A DNA stretch of 64,000 bases, from the NCBI RefSeq assembly GCF_034009455.1, contig NZ_CP125380.1:6305001-6369000 (forward strand), in the 5' to 3' direction. The position numbers were made by a program, and so were the translations under genes. Positions 12,036 through 21,671 of this stretch are shown piece by piece (position 1 is the stretch's first letter; each line of letters starts with the position of its first letter). The notes under the pieces are model-generated. The model made no database searches, was not told where the DNA came from, and was given only the letters and a program-made list of their open reading frames with translations. Source of the stretch: Pseudomonas sp. P5_109. Its GTDB lineage: Bacteria > Pseudomonadota > Gammaproteobacteria > Pseudomonadales > Pseudomonadaceae.

Positions 12036-12680
12036 ATGGTTGCTATTGCCCCCACCCCCAAGATCAAGAACCTCGACAAGCTGTTGATGCATTGCCAGCG
12101 CCGCCGCTATCAGGCCAAGAGCAACATTATTTGCGCCGGCGACCGCTCGGAAACGCTGTTCTTCATCATCAAAGGCTCAGTCACCATCCTGATCGAAGAT
12201 GACGATGGCCGGGAAATGATCATTTCCTACCTGAACGCCGGGGACTTTTTCGGTGAGCTGGGCCTGTTTGAGCAAGCCGGTCTGGAGCAAGAGCGCAGCG
12301 CCTGGGTGCGGGCCAAGGTTGAATGCGAAGTTGCGGAAATCAGCTACGCAAAATTCCGCGAGTTATCCCTGCAGGATCCGGACATTCTTTACGTCCTCAG
12401 CGGACAAATCGCACAGCGCCTGCGCAACACCACGCGCAAGGTCGGTGACCTGGCATTCTTCGACGTGACCGGTCGCGTCGCCCGCTGCCTGCTGGAGCTG
12501 TGCAAACAGCCAGACGCCATGACTCATCCCGACGGCATGCAAATCAAGGTAACCCGTCAGGAAATCGGGCGGATTGTCGGTTGTTCCCGGGAAATGGTCG
12601 GTCGGGTGCTCAAGGATCTGGAAGAGCGCAACCTCGTGGACGTCAAAGGCAAGACCATGGTGGTCTTCGGTACGCGATAA
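12036..12680 (+). CDS. vfr: cAMP-responsive global regulator Vfr (CRP family)
   Basis: Transcription factor of the CRP/FNR superfamily that in P. aeruginosa controls virulence, twitching and quorum-sensing genes. The start at 12036 ([17 protein letters not shown]) gives 214 residues, the same as Vfr; an upstream ATG at 12012 is less likely. The cyclic-nucleotide-binding barrel contains [10 protein letters not shown] and [13 protein letters not shown]. The C-terminal helix-turn-helix [20 protein letters not shown] matches the CRP recognition helix. No obvious CRP-type palindrome was recognised in its own upstream region. Confidence 0.95.
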   Translation: MVAIAPTPKIKNLDKLLMHCQRRRYQAKSNIICAGDRSETLFFIIKGSVTILIEDDDGREMIISYLNAGDFFGELGLFEQAGLEQERSAWVRAKVECEVAEISYAKFRELSLQDPDILYVLSGQIAQRLRNTTRKVGDLAFFDVTGRVARCLLELCKQPDAMTHPDGMQIKVTRQEIGRIVGCSREMVGRVLKDLEERNLVDVKGKTMVVFGTR

Positions 12681-12690
12681 GCTCGCAAAC

Positions 12691-13392
12691 CTAGCCGCTG
12701 AACATCTGCGCCAGCATCAACCGGTAGAGTTCGTCGAGACGTGCCAGCGCATCGGGCGCGGCGAACTTCTCATGCAGGGCAATATGGCTTTCGGCGCGTA
12801 CTCGTTGTTCCAGACCGCAGGCCTCGTTGAAACGATTGACCGCAGCGACCATCGCCTCTCGCTCGTTATCCACCAGCATCGCCCCATGTACCAGTCCCAC
12901 CGGACGCTGCCCCCCCTGACTCTGACGCCAGCGCTGGGCGGTACCGACCATCTTGCGCCCATCGAGATTGACGTTGAAGCGACCGTCACAGAAAGCACCT
13001 TCGATTTCACCCAGCGACGAAGTGCCACCCAGTTCATCCAGCAACTGGCAAATCGGGTCGCACAGACGACGGTAACCGGACTCGATGCGGTTCAGGTCGC
13101 CTTCGCTGCGGGGCGGCGCATAAACCAGCGCGATGTTGATCGTGGTGGCGGATTGCGGCACCGGTTCGCCGCCGGTATCGCGTAACAACACAGGCCAACC
13201 CGCCGCAGCCGACACTTCGCAGGCGGCTTCGAAGCCTGGCAAGCGGTTCAGGCGACGGGGCATCACGAGTGCCTGGTCACTGGGTTGCCAGAACAGCAGG
13301 CCGAATTCCCCATTGCCAGCGCAGACCGAGGCCAACAGATCCTGTTCGGCTTGCAGGCCGGCTTCGATGGTGAGGGCGGTTGGCAGTGACAT
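12691..13392 (-). CDS. lipoate-protein ligase A family protein
   Basis: A BPL/LplA-LipB catalytic fold of 233 residues. The ATG at 13392 has a GGAG site and replaces the longer frame that starts at 13461 inside a REPIN. The key lysine motif of lipoate ligases is visible as GRKMVGTAQRW near residue 150, and FNVNLDGRK precedes it. The RRLNRLPGF region replaces the usual RR-SGGG-V motif, so substrate recognition may differ from LplA. It could ligate lipoate or octanoate, or act as an amidotransferase like LipL; the sequence alone does not decide. It converges with vfr, leaving only ten bases between stop codons. Confidence 0.75.
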   Translation of the reverse strand: MSLPTALTIEAGLQAEQDLLASVCAGNGEFGLLFWQPSDQALVMPRRLNRLPGFEAACEVSAAAGWPVLLRDTGGEPVPQSATTINIALVYAPPRSEGDLNRIESGYRRLCDPICQLLDELGGTSSLGEIEGAFCDGRFNVNLDGRKMVGTAQRWRQSQGGQRPVGLVHGAMLVDNEREAMVAAVNRFNEACGLEQRVRAESHIALHEKFAAPDALARLDELYRLMLAQMFSG

Positions 13393-13438
13393 GAAGAACT
13401 CCGACAGGCATGAGGTCTTTGGGGAATTTTCGGGCCCC

Positions 13439-13503
13439 TTCGCGAAAAAGCCCGCTTCCACATTTGATCGCGGTCTAATGTGGGAGCGGGCTTGCTCGCG
13501 AAG
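13439..13503. repeat. REPIN with one degenerate arm
   Basis: The right arm TGTGGGAGCGGGCTTGCTCG is canonical. The left arm (CGCGAAAAAGCCCGCTTCCA) carries several substitutions. It lies between trpC and the lipoate ligase-like gene. Confidence 0.85.
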
Positions 13504-13526
13504 GAGTCGCCTCGGTCTGCGGGCGA

Positions 13527-14363
13527 TCAGTCGAGGGTCGAACCGCTGACAGGCACGCCGCGCTCAGGGAAGAACAGACGCTGCAACTCGGTACCCGGGC
13601 TTTCGGCGCGCATGAATGCCTCGCCGACCAGGAATGCGTAGACGTCGCTGATTTCCATCAGTTCGACATCGGCGCGATTGAGAATGCCGCTCTCGGTGAT
13701 GACCAGACGATCACGCGGAATACGCGGCAACAGGTCGAGAGTGGTTTCCAGGCTGACTTCGAAGGTGTGCAGGTTGCGGTTGTTCACGCCAACCAGCGGA
13801 GTGTCGAGGGTTTTCAGGGCCCGCTCCAGCTCGTCGCCGTCGTGGACCTCAACCAGCACGTCCAGGTTGACGCTTTTGGCCACGGCTGCCAGTTCGGCCA
13901 TTTTCACGTCATCCAGCGCGGACACGATCAACAACACGCAATCGGCACCCAGGGCTCGGGCTTCGACGATCTGGTACGGATCGATCATGAAGTCCTTGCG
14001 GATCACCGGTAGCTGGCACGCCGCGCGGGCCTGCTGCAGGTAGGCGTCAGCGCCCTGAAAGTAGTCGATGTCGGTGAGTACCGACAGGCAAGTCGCGCCG
14101 CCCTTCTCGTAGCTTCTGGCGATATCGGCGGGAACGAAGTTCTCGCGGATCACGCCTTTGCTCGGCGAGGCTTTCTTGATTTCGGCAATGACTGCCGGCT
14201 GCTTCATCTTGGCCTGAGCCAGCAAGGCCTTGGCAAAACCACGGGGTGCATCGGCCGCCTTGGCCAGGTTTTCCAGCTCGGCAAGGCTCACGCGAGCGCT
14301 ACGCTCGGCGACCTCCTCGACCTTGCGCGCCAGAATCTTTTCCAGAACCGTCGGCACACTCAT
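13527..14363 (-). CDS. trpC: indole-3-glycerol phosphate synthase
   Basis: TIM-barrel enzyme that closes the indole ring in tryptophan synthesis. It has 278 residues, the usual length for pseudomonads. Characteristic strands are [15 protein letters not shown] (catalytic lysine), [36 protein letters not shown] and VITESGI. Its ATG overlaps the trpD stop by four bases (ATGA), so translation is coupled. It is not fused to trpF, unlike in enteric bacteria. Confidence 0.97.
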   Translation of the reverse strand: MSVPTVLEKILARKVEEVAERSARVSLAELENLAKAADAPRGFAKALLAQAKMKQPAVIAEIKKASPSKGVIRENFVPADIARSYEKGGATCLSVLTDIDYFQGADAYLQQARAACQLPVIRKDFMIDPYQIVEARALGADCVLLIVSALDDVKMAELAAVAKSVNLDVLVEVHDGDELERALKTLDTPLVGVNNRNLHTFEVSLETTLDLLPRIPRDRLVITESGILNRADVELMEISDVYAFLVGEAFMRAESPGTELQRLFFPERGVPVSGSTLD

Positions 14364-15409
14364 CCTTCATTCTCCACTTTGAATACCGCGGTAAACGCAC
14401 CCAGCTCCTCGAGCTTTTCTCGAGCGAGGCCGGTGTGCAGCGCATCGTGCGCCAAGGCAACGCCTTCTTTCAGGCTGCTGGCATGGTCCGCCGCGTAAAG
14501 TGCGGCACCGGCATTGAGCATGATCATCTCGGCCGCCTTCTGACCGTTCTCGGTCTTGCGCTTGCCCAGGGCATCGCGAATCAATTCCAGGGACGCCGCC
14601 GGGCTATCCACCGCCAGGCCATGCAGGCTCTGGCTCTTCATGCCGAGGTCTTCCGGCTCGACCCAATACTCGGTGATCTGGTCGTTTTTCAGTTCTGCCA
14701 CGAAGGTCGGTGCTGCCAGGCTGAACTCATCCAGGCCATCCTTCGAATGCACCACCAGCACATGCTTGCTGCCCAGACGCTGCAACACTTCCGCCAGCGG
14801 TCGGCACAAGGCCTGGGTGAATACGCCAACTACCTGATGCTTCACACCGGCCGGATTCGTAAGCGGGCCGAGCATGTTGAACAAGGTGCGCAAGCCCAGG
14901 TCACGACGCGGGCTTGCGGCGTATTTCATCGCAGAGTGATGCGTCTGGGCAAACATGAAACCAATACCAACGTTGTCAATGCAGCGCGCCACTTGCACCG
15001 GCGTCAGGTTCAGGTAGATGCCAGCCGCCTCCAGCAGGTCGGCGCTGCCGCTCTTGCCCGAAACAGCACGGTTGCCGTGTTTGGCCACCGTACAGCCGGC
15101 CGCCGAAACCACGAAAGCGGAAGCGGTCGACACGTTGAAGATGTTGGCACCGTCACCGCCGGTGCCCACCACATCGACCACACCGTCGAGGGTCTTGAGC
15201 TCGACCTTGTCCGCCAGCTCGCGCATCACCGACACCGCGCCGACGATCTCGTCGATGCTTTCGCTCTTCATGCGCATGGCCATCATGAACGCGCCAATCT
15301 GCGCGTCCGAGCATTGCCCGGTCATGATTTCGCGCATGACATCGCGCATTTCATCGGTGCTGAGGTCGAGGTGATCGACGATACGGCTCAGGGCTGTCTT
15401 GATGTTCAT
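14360..15409 (-). CDS. trpD: anthranilate phosphoribosyltransferase
   Basis: Transfers phosphoribosyl from PRPP to anthranilate. It has 349 residues. The PRPP-binding loop [14 protein letters not shown] is intact at about residues 82-95, and [19 protein letters not shown] follows. It is a stand-alone TrpD, not fused to TrpG. It lies between trpG (nine-base gap) and trpC (four-base overlap) in the trpGDC operon. Confidence 0.97.
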   Translation of the reverse strand: MNIKTALSRIVDHLDLSTDEMRDVMREIMTGQCSDAQIGAFMMAMRMKSESIDEIVGAVSVMRELADKVELKTLDGVVDVVGTGGDGANIFNVSTASAFVVSAAGCTVAKHGNRAVSGKSGSADLLEAAGIYLNLTPVQVARCIDNVGIGFMFAQTHHSAMKYAASPRRDLGLRTLFNMLGPLTNPAGVKHQVVGVFTQALCRPLAEVLQRLGSKHVLVVHSKDGLDEFSLAAPTFVAELKNDQITEYWVEPEDLGMKSQSLHGLAVDSPAASLELIRDALGKRKTENGQKAAEMIMLNAGAALYAADHASSLKEGVALAHDALHTGLAREKLEELGAFTAVFKVENEG

Positions 15410-15418
15410 GATAAGTCC

Positions 15419-16012
15419 TTAGCGCGTGCCGCCGGTTTGTTTGAGGAAGTTGGCGAAAAGCTCGTGGCCCTGCTCGGTGAGGATCGACTCAGGGTGGAAC
15501 TGCACGCCTTCGATGTTCAGGGTCTTGTGACGCAGGCCCATGATCTCGTCGACCGAGCCGTCTTCGAGTTGGGTCCAGGCCGTCAGCTCCAGGCAATCGG
15601 GCAGGGTTTCGCGCTTGACGATCAATGAATGATAGCGGGTCACCGTCAGCGGACGATTCAGGCCTGCGAAGACACCCTTGTCCTCGTGAAATACCGGGCT
15701 AGTCTTACCGTGCATCACTTGACGGGCGCGCACCACATCACCGCCAAAGGCCTGGCCGATGGATTGGTGGCCGAGGCAGACGCCAAGAATCGGCAGCTTG
15801 CCGGCGAAATGCTTGATCGCTTCAATCGAGATGCCGGCTTCGGTCGGGGTGCAAGGACCGGGGGACACAACGATGCGCTCGGGGTTGAGGGCTTCGATTT
15901 CAGCGATGGTCAGTTCATCGTTGCGCACGACCTTGACCTCGGAGCCGAGCTCGCCCAGGTACTGCACAACGTTGTAGGTAAAGGAGTCGTAGTTATCGAT
16001 CATCAGCAACAT
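15419..16012 (-). CDS. trpG: anthranilate synthase component II (glutamine amidotransferase)
   Basis: Hydrolyses glutamine and passes ammonia to TrpE for anthranilate synthesis. It has 197 residues with the class I triad: nucleophile Cys in [11 protein letters not shown] near residue 79, and His-Glu in [10 protein letters not shown] near the C-terminus. It is the first gene of trpGDC. Its partner trpE lies 2.5 kb away behind estA. A PabA function for 4-aminobenzoate synthesis is possible as a second role, as in some bacteria. Confidence 0.96.
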   Translation of the reverse strand: MLLMIDNYDSFTYNVVQYLGELGSEVKVVRNDELTIAEIEALNPERIVVSPGPCTPTEAGISIEAIKHFAGKLPILGVCLGHQSIGQAFGGDVVRARQVMHGKTSPVFHEDKGVFAGLNRPLTVTRYHSLIVKRETLPDCLELTAWTQLEDGSVDEIMGLRHKTLNIEGVQFHPESILTEQGHELFANFLKQTGGTR

Positions 16013-16177
16013 GGCGTTTAGAACCTCTTGAATTCACTGACTTTTAAGATGGCCTTCGAATGATTGACCCGCAGAGCGCTGCGCTTTGTCAGGTGCTGGA
16101 GTAGCGCCAGCAAAGCGGCATTTCAAACGGGTGAAGAAGGCGAAGCGGTACAGGTCCGGCGAAGCCGGCAAAAGAAT
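16013..16177 (-). promoter_or_regulatory. trpGDC untranslated leader with two hairpins
   Basis: This stretch lies between the leader peptide stop and the trpG ATG on the minus strand. Eight bases after the stop is a GC hairpin, CCGGC/GCCGG with loop TTC (plus-strand 16156-16168). Further on is a larger hairpin, CGCTTTG-CTGG paired with CCAG and CAAAGCG. Neither is followed by a U-tract, so a classic Rho-independent attenuator is not evident. Confidence 0.45.
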
Positions 16178-16246
16178 TCAGGCGCGCCAACGCCAGCGGG
16201 CGTGTGCCTTGATGACTTGATCCAGGAGTTTACTGATGATCAACAC
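16178..16246 (-). CDS. probable trp leader peptide upstream of trpGDC
   Basis: A short reading frame on the minus strand ends ...HARWRWRA-stop and carries two near-adjacent Trp codons (TGG CGT TGG). The start is unclear: GTG at 16246 gives 22 codons, a GTG at 16276 gives 32, and neither has a strong ribosome site. Its last 18 codons match the last 18 codons of gph at 45 of 54 bases by my count, with the final 24 bases identical. Regulation of trpE and trpGDC by attenuation has been reported in P. putida, which supports a leader role; the mechanism here is inferred. Confidence 0.55.
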   Translation of the reverse strand: MLIISKLLDQVIKAHARWRWRA

Positions 16247-16420
16247 GGGGAAGGTCTCGTTCGTACGTCCCGGCACAGTAACTTAGCTGGGCAGAGCGTG
16301 CAATATCGCCGGGGGTACTGCCCGCGAAACTCTTAAAGGCTTCGCGACAGATGGCAAAAGGCCGAACGTTTTTGGTACTGTCGTTTCGTTCACTAAAACA
16401 ATAAATAAACGGACTTGCTC

Positions 16421-18331
16421 ATGATCAAACAGTCGTTGTTTGTACCGCTCGCAGGATGCTTGCTCGCGATGGCATGCGCCCAGGCGAACGCCGCACCCAA
16501 TCCTTATACAAGCTTCGTGGTCTTCGGGGACAGCCTCAACGATGCCGGGACCTTTGCCGACACCGGCGGGCCTGCCGGGTCGACGCAGCGCTTTACCAAC
16601 CGGACGGGGCCGGTGTACCTGGATGGCAGCGGCGAAGTCCGCTCGCTCAACTCCACACAGATACTGGGCGGAAAACTGGGGTTCTCGGCGGACCAGACCG
16701 CATCTTCATCGTCGGCGGTGCGCGTCAGCAACGGCCAGCCCGATGGTAACAACTGGGCTGTGGGTGGCTACCGTACCGACCAGATTCTGGATTCGATCAC
16801 CAGCACCTCCGCCACCGGCGAACGCACCCGGGCCGGCTATCTACCATCCAATAACTTCCGCGCCGACCCGAACGCGCTGTATTACCTGTCGGGTGGCGGC
16901 AACGACTTCCTGCAAGGTCGCGTCACCAGCCTGCCCCAGGCCAGTGCCGCCGCCGACCGCCTGGCCGACAGCGTGCAGACTCTGCAAACCGCAGGCGCCA
17001 AATACGTCATGGTCTGGTTGCTGCCCGATATCGGCTTTACCCCGGCGTTCAACGGCACCCCGCTGCAAGCCTTCACGTCCCAGCTCAGCGCCCAGTTCAA
17101 CACTGAACTGGTGAGCCGACTGCAGAACATCAATGCCGAAGTCATCCCGCTCAACATTCCGGTACTGCTCAAAGAGACGTTCGCCAACCCGGCGCAGTTT
17201 GGCCTGGCCACCGACCAGAACCTCATCGCCACCTGCTTCAGCGGTAACGGTTGTACCGAGAATGCCCGCTTCGGCATCAACAGCGCCACGCCGGACCCGA
17301 CCAAGCTGATCTTCAACGACTCGGTGCACCCCACCGAAGCCGGACAGCGCCTGATTGCCGATTACGCGTATTCCCTGCTGGCGGCGCCGTGGGAGCTCAC
17401 CCTGCTGCCGGAAATGGCCCAGGGCACTGTACGCGCGCACCAGGATGAACTGCGCAATCAATGGCTGGCCGATTGGGAAAACTGGCAGGGCGTCGGTCAA
17501 TGGCGAGCCATTGTTTCGGGGGGCGGACAGCACCAGGACTTTGACAGTCAGGACAGCGCGGTCAGTGCCGACGGCAACGGAGCCAACCTGAACATCGGTG
17601 GCAGCTACCGTATCGATGATGCCTGGCGCGTCGGCTTGGCGGCCGGGTTCTATAACCAGAAGCTCGAGGCCGGCAGCAACGACTCCGACTACAAGCTCAA
17701 CACCTACCTGGGCACGGCATTCGCCCAATACCAGCAAAACCGTGTCTGGGCTGACGTGGCATTGACGGCAGGGCATCTGGATTACGACAGCCTCAAGCGC
17801 AAGTTCCAGCTGGGCGTCAACGAACGCGGTGAAAAAGGCGATACCAGTGGCTACGTCGAGGCCTTCAGCGCTCGCCTGGGTTACGACATTGCGCAACAAG
17901 CCAGCAGCCCTTGGCATGTGTCGCCGTTTATCAGCGCTGATTTCTCCAAGGCGAAAGTCGACGGCTACTCGGAGGACGGCAACAATTCCACGGCGCTGAC
18001 CTTTGCCGATCAGGAGGTTATTTCCCGACGCCTGGGCGCTGGCCTGCAGGGTAAATACCAGATTACCCCGCAAACCCAGGTGTTCGGCGAAGCGGCAATC
18101 GAGCGTGAGTACAACGACGATACCCAGGATGTGGGCATCAACCTCAACACCTTGCCGAACAACCAGTTCACTCTGGAAGGCTACACCCCGCAAAGCCACT
18201 TGCAGCGGGTGAACCTGGGCGTGAGCCATAACCTCACCCGCGATCTGGCATTGCGCGCCAGCTACAACATCCGCAAGGACGACGACTTCACCCAACAGGG
18301 CATCAACGTAGGTGTTGCGCTGGACTTCTGA
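16421..18331 (+). CDS. estA: GDSL esterase autotransporter (EstA/EstP)
   Basis: Outer-membrane-anchored esterase, linked in P. aeruginosa to rhamnolipid production and motility. The ATG at 16421 gives 636 residues, near the 646 of EstA. A signal peptide ends about residue 24 (AQANA). The catalytic Ser38 is in the GDSLN block, other SGNH blocks are GGGNDFLQG, and Asp-His are in DSVHPTEAG near residue 300. Residues from about 350 form a type V autotransporter beta-barrel ending in a terminal Phe (VGVALDF). It is the only plus-strand gene between minus-strand trpG and trpE. Confidence 0.93.
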   Translation: MIKQSLFVPLAGCLLAMACAQANAAPNPYTSFVVFGDSLNDAGTFADTGGPAGSTQRFTNRTGPVYLDGSGEVRSLNSTQILGGKLGFSADQTASSSSAVRVSNGQPDGNNWAVGGYRTDQILDSITSTSATGERTRAGYLPSNNFRADPNALYYLSGGGNDFLQGRVTSLPQASAAADRLADSVQTLQTAGAKYVMVWLLPDIGFTPAFNGTPLQAFTSQLSAQFNTELVSRLQNINAEVIPLNIPVLLKETFANPAQFGLATDQNLIATCFSGNGCTENARFGINSATPDPTKLIFNDSVHPTEAGQRLIADYAYSLLAAPWELTLLPEMAQGTVRAHQDELRNQWLADWENWQGVGQWRAIVSGGGQHQDFDSQDSAVSADGNGANLNIGGSYRIDDAWRVGLAAGFYNQKLEAGSNDSDYKLNTYLGTAFAQYQQNRVWADVALTAGHLDYDSLKRKFQLGVNERGEKGDTSGYVEAFSARLGYDIAQQASSPWHVSPFISADFSKAKVDGYSEDGNNSTALTFADQEVISRRLGAGLQGKYQITPQTQVFGEAAIEREYNDDTQDVGINLNTLPNNQFTLEGYTPQSHLQRVNLGVSHNLTRDLALRASYNIRKDDDFTQQGINVGVALDF

Positions 18332-18340
18332 TGTGCAGGC

Positions 18341-18382
18341 AATAAAAAACGCGGCGCCCTTACAGGCGCCGCGTTTTTTATT
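18341..18382. terminator. strong bidirectional terminator after estA
   Basis: An 18-base perfect stem runs from AATAAAAAACGCGGCGCC (18341-18358) to its complement ending at 18382, with loop CTTACA. A and T runs flank the GC core in both directions, serving estA and the convergent trpE. Confidence 0.95.
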
Positions 18383-18393
18383 GGGGTGAATAC

Positions 18394-18530
18394 TTTTGTG
18401 GCGAGGGGGCTTGCCCCCGCTGGGTCGCGAAGCGGCCCCAAGATCTGCAGTCGCGGTGTATCAGGTACACCGAGTGCGAGGTTTGCGACTGCTTCGCAGC
18501 CGAACGGGGGCAAGCCCCCTCGCCACAAAA
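18394..18530. repeat. long nested inverted repeat (about 137 bp)
   Basis: The outer 26-base arms (18394-18419 and 18505-18530) are perfect complements with core GCGAGGGGGCTTGCCCCC. Inside, GCGAAGC and GCTTCGC pair imperfectly, and GTGTATCAGGTACAC lies at the centre. It differs from the GGGAGCGGGCTTGC REP family and is a second intergenic palindrome type in this genome. Confidence 0.85.
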
Positions 18531-18549
18531 GCTCCCTCACCACGTGAGC

Positions 18550-20031
18550 TCAGCTTTCCGGGGTTTGTTCGGCCAGGGCAACGGCGCGGAACATCGCGCG
18601 GCGCTTGTTCAGGGTTTCTTCCCATTCCAGTGCCGGTACCGAGTCGGCAACGATGCCGCCACCGGCCTGCACGTGCAGCTCACCGTTCTTGATCACCGCC
18701 GTGCGGATCGCAATGGCGGTGTCCATGTTGCCGTTCCAGGCGAAGTAGCCGACGGCACCGCCGTAGACGCCACGCTTGACCGGTTCCAGTTCGTCGATGA
18801 TTTCCATCGCGCGGATTTTCGGCGCACCGGACAAGGTGCCCGCCGGCAGAATCGCCCGCAGTGCATCCATCGCCGTCAGTCCGGCTTTCAGTTGCCCGGT
18901 GACGTTGGACACGATGTGCATCACGTTGGAGTAACGCTCGATGACCATTTTCTCGGTGAGCTTCACCGAGCCGATTTCCGATACCCGCCCGGTGTCGTTG
19001 CGACCGAGGTCGATCAGCATCAAGTGTTCGGCGATTTCCTTGTCATCCGACAGCAGGTCTTGTTCCAGCGCCAGGTCAGCCTCTTCGCTGGCGCCCCGCG
19101 GACGGGTGCCGGCAATCGGGCGCACGGTGATGAGGTTGTCTTCGACCCGCACCAGCACTTCCGGCGAGCTGCCGACGACGTGGAAGTCGCCGAAGTTGAA
19201 GAAGTACATGTAAGGCGTCGGGTTGAAGCAACGCAGCGCCCGGTACAGATCGATCGGCGCCGCCTTGAAGTCGATCGACATGCGCTGGGACGGCACGACC
19301 TGCATGCAGTCACCGGCCAGGATGTATTCCTTGATCGTGTCGACGGCTTTTTCGTAATCGTCCTGGGTGAAGCTGGAGCGAAACACCGGGTCTGCCGCTT
19401 GTTGCTTGCTGAAGTCCAGGCCACGACGCGGGGTGATCGGCTGACGGAGTTGTTCCAGCAGCTCTTCCAGGCGGGCGCGACCTTGCTCGAAAGCATCTTC
19501 CTGAGCCGGGTCAGCCAGGACGATGGCGTGCATCTTGCCAGCCAGGTTATCGAACACCACGACGGCATCGGAGACCATCAGCAGAATGTCCGGCACGCCC
19601 AGCGGATCCGGGTTCGGGCATTTGCCCAGGCGCTTTTCCACATAACGCACGCAGTCATAGCCGAAATACCCTACCAGGCCACCGTTGAAGCGCGGCAGGC
19701 CGGCAATGGTCGGCACGTTGTAGCGAGCCTTGAAGGCCTCGACGAAGGCCAGCGGGTCTTCCACGTCGTGACTTTCGGTCTCGACGCCATCGACGGTCAC
19801 GCTGATGTGATGGTCGTGAACCCGCAGCACGGTGCGGCACGGCAGGCCGATGATCGAGTAACGGCCCCACTTCTCGCCACCCTGTACGGACTCCAGCAAG
19901 TAGGAATTGGGCTCGTCAGCCAGCTTCAGGTAGATCGACAGCGGTGTGTCAAAGTCGGCCAGGGTTTCGCAGGCAAGCGGAATGCGGTTGTAGCCGGCAG
20001 CGGCCAAACGCAGGAATTCTTCGCGGATCAT
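18550..20031 (-). CDS. trpE: anthranilate synthase component I
   Basis: Chorismate-binding subunit that makes anthranilate with ammonia from TrpG. It has 493 residues. The N-terminal feedback-inhibition region carries [18 protein letters not shown], whose LLES element binds tryptophan in known TrpE proteins. The C-terminal catalytic core contains [18 protein letters not shown] and [21 protein letters not shown]. It starts 70 bases after the gph stop and is likely in the rpe-gph-trpE transcript. Tryptophan codons at the end of gph lie just upstream, a possible attenuation signal. Confidence 0.97.
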   Translation of the reverse strand: MIREEFLRLAAAGYNRIPLACETLADFDTPLSIYLKLADEPNSYLLESVQGGEKWGRYSIIGLPCRTVLRVHDHHISVTVDGVETESHDVEDPLAFVEAFKARYNVPTIAGLPRFNGGLVGYFGYDCVRYVEKRLGKCPNPDPLGVPDILLMVSDAVVVFDNLAGKMHAIVLADPAQEDAFEQGRARLEELLEQLRQPITPRRGLDFSKQQAADPVFRSSFTQDDYEKAVDTIKEYILAGDCMQVVPSQRMSIDFKAAPIDLYRALRCFNPTPYMYFFNFGDFHVVGSSPEVLVRVEDNLITVRPIAGTRPRGASEEADLALEQDLLSDDKEIAEHLMLIDLGRNDTGRVSEIGSVKLTEKMVIERYSNVMHIVSNVTGQLKAGLTAMDALRAILPAGTLSGAPKIRAMEIIDELEPVKRGVYGGAVGYFAWNGNMDTAIAIRTAVIKNGELHVQAGGGIVADSVPALEWEETLNKRRAMFRAVALAEQTPES

Positions 20032-20155
20032 GAGGTGCCTCGTGGCTTGAGGGTCGAACAGTCAGGTATGCAAACGCGCCGGATAACCGGCCAGGATCAA
20101 GTCAGGCGCGCCAACGCCAGCGGGCCAGGGCCTTGATGACTTTCATCCAGAGTTT
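20032..20155 (-). promoter_or_regulatory. candidate trpE attenuation leader overlapping the end of gph
   Basis: The last codons of gph read [21 protein letters not shown], with three Trp codons in 17. Nine bases after the stop is a GC hairpin, GCCGG/CCGGC with loop TTAT (plus-strand 20078-20091), then the trpE ribosome site. The arrangement copies the trpGDC leader at 16156-16246. That ribosomes finishing gph act as tryptophan sensor for trpE is an inference. Confidence 0.45.
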
Positions 20156-20920
20156 GCGAGTGACCACCACGATGGCGTTTCCAGAAGGGGGTTGGACAGC
20201 GTCGGCCAACGTTATCTCAGCGGCCGGATCCAGGCAACCGGGAATTAGTTTGCGCAAGTCGTCGATGACCAGCGCCGGCGACTCTTCGGCTATCGGCCGG
20301 CCGTGGTTATAGCCGTAGCTCAGGGCCACGCACTTGACCCCCGCCGCTTTCGCCGCCAGCACATCGCTGCGCGAGTCACCAACGAACAACGACTGCGAAG
20401 CCGGAATGTTGGCCATCTTCATCACGAAAAACAGCGCGGCCGGATCGGGTTTTTTCTGTGGCAAGGTATCGCCGCCGATGATCCAGCGGAAATAGCGGCC
20501 GATCTTCATCTGATCCAGCAGCGGCGCGACGAAACGCTCCGGCTTGTTGGTGATCAGTGCCATCTCGACACCCTGCTTTTTCAACCATCTGAGGGTGTCG
20601 CGCACGCCGGGGTAAACCACGGTCAACTCATGGCTCTCGCCATAAGCCTGCATGAAATACTCCAGCGCCCGATCGGCCTCGGCGTCATCGACCGCCGAAT
20701 GATCAATAGCGCCAGCCAGCGCACGACGCACCAGTACCGGCGCGCCATTGCCGACCCACTCGCGCACCGCTTCCAGACCGGCGGGTTGGCGACCGAGATT
20801 GAGCAGCATCTTGTCCACAGCCACTGCCAGGTCCGGGACCGAGTCGATCAGAGTACCGTCCAGATCGAACATCACCAGCCGCGGCAGTTGCCCCGGGAAC
20901 AGCTGCTCAAAGCCACTCAT
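20102..20920 (-). CDS. gph: phosphoglycolate phosphatase
   Basis: HAD-superfamily phosphatase that removes 2-phosphoglycolate. It has 272 residues. Motif [10 protein letters not shown] has the nucleophile Asp19 and Asp21, motif II is in LITNKPE, and motif III/IV is in [11 protein letters not shown] and [16 protein letters not shown]. Its ATG overlaps the rpe stop by four bases. The last 30 or so residues, after the HAD fold, form an appended tail ending [10 protein letters not shown]. That tail is duplicated as a short reading frame ahead of trpG, suggesting it is kept for regulation as well as, or instead of, catalysis. Confidence 0.93.
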   Translation of the reverse strand: MSGFEQLFPGQLPRLVMFDLDGTLIDSVPDLAVAVDKMLLNLGRQPAGLEAVREWVGNGAPVLVRRALAGAIDHSAVDDAEADRALEYFMQAYGESHELTVVYPGVRDTLRWLKKQGVEMALITNKPERFVAPLLDQMKIGRYFRWIIGGDTLPQKKPDPAALFFVMKMANIPASQSLFVGDSRSDVLAAKAAGVKCVALSYGYNHGRPIAEESPALVIDDLRKLIPGCLDPAAEITLADAVQPPSGNAIVVVTRKLWMKVIKALARWRWRA

Positions 20921-21591
20921 GGGCGAGCCAGCGCCAGTTCGGAACGCATCTTGTCGATGACTTCCTGATAGTTCGGTGCATTGAAGATGGCCGAGCCGGC
21001 GACGAAGGTGTCAGCACCGGCCGCAGCGATTTCGCGGATGTTGTTCACGTTCACGCCACCGTCGATTTCCAGGCGAATGTCGCGGCCCGAAGCATCGATC
21101 AGTGCCCGCGCTTCGCGCAGCTTGTCGAGGGTACCGGGGATGAACTTCTGCCCACCAAAGCCCGGGTTGACGCTCATCAGCAGGATCATGTCGACCTTGT
21201 CCATCACGTACTTGAGCACGTCCAGCGGGGTCGCCGGGTTGAACACCAGACCCGACTTGCAGCCGCCCTCGCGGATCAATTGCAGGGAACGGTCAACGTG
21301 CTGCGAGGCTTCCGGGTGGAAGGTGATGTAGGTCGCGCCGGCTTCGATGAAGTCACCGACGATGCGGTCCACCGGGCTGACCATCAGGTGCGCGTCGATC
21401 GGTGCGGTAACGCCGTACTTGCGCAATGCCGAGCAGACCATCGGGCCGATGGTCAGGTTCGGTACGTAATGGTTGTCCATGACATCGAAATGCACGAAGT
21501 CGGCGCCGGCGGCCAGGACGTTGTCCACTTCTTCACCCAGGCGGGCGAAGTCGGCGGAGAGAATCGACGGAGCAATTACGAAGGGCTGCAT
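20917..21591 (-). CDS. rpe: ribulose-phosphate 3-epimerase
   Basis: Interconverts ribulose-5-P and xylulose-5-P in the pentose phosphate pathway. The ATG at 21591 ([15 protein letters not shown]) gives 224 residues, the normal length; a frame start at 21657 is not family-like. Metal and catalytic residues lie in [31 protein letters not shown] and EIDGGVN. It opens the rpe-gph-trpE cluster, with gph overlapping by four bases. Confidence 0.96.
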   Translation of the reverse strand: MQPFVIAPSILSADFARLGEEVDNVLAAGADFVHFDVMDNHYVPNLTIGPMVCSALRKYGVTAPIDAHLMVSPVDRIVGDFIEAGATYITFHPEASQHVDRSLQLIREGGCKSGLVFNPATPLDVLKYVMDKVDMILLMSVNPGFGGQKFIPGTLDKLREARALIDASGRDIRLEIDGGVNVNNIREIAAAGADTFVAGSAIFNAPNYQEVIDKMRSELALARP

Positions 21592-21671
21592 GACGCACCT
21601 TTTCTGAGCAGAATCACGATGGCGCGCATTGTATACCTCATGCTTTGACGCGCGCACCGTGAGCGCGATGA

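Noticed and set aside
16013..16177. Classic Rho-independent attenuator upstream of trpG
   Set aside because: Hairpins exist, but none is followed by a U-tract, so a standard terminator cannot be claimed.
16064..16336. Plus-strand 90-codon frame between trpG and estA
   Set aside because: It crosses the trpGDC leader in the opposite strand, has no ribosome site and no family features; the minus-strand Trp leader explains the sequence better.
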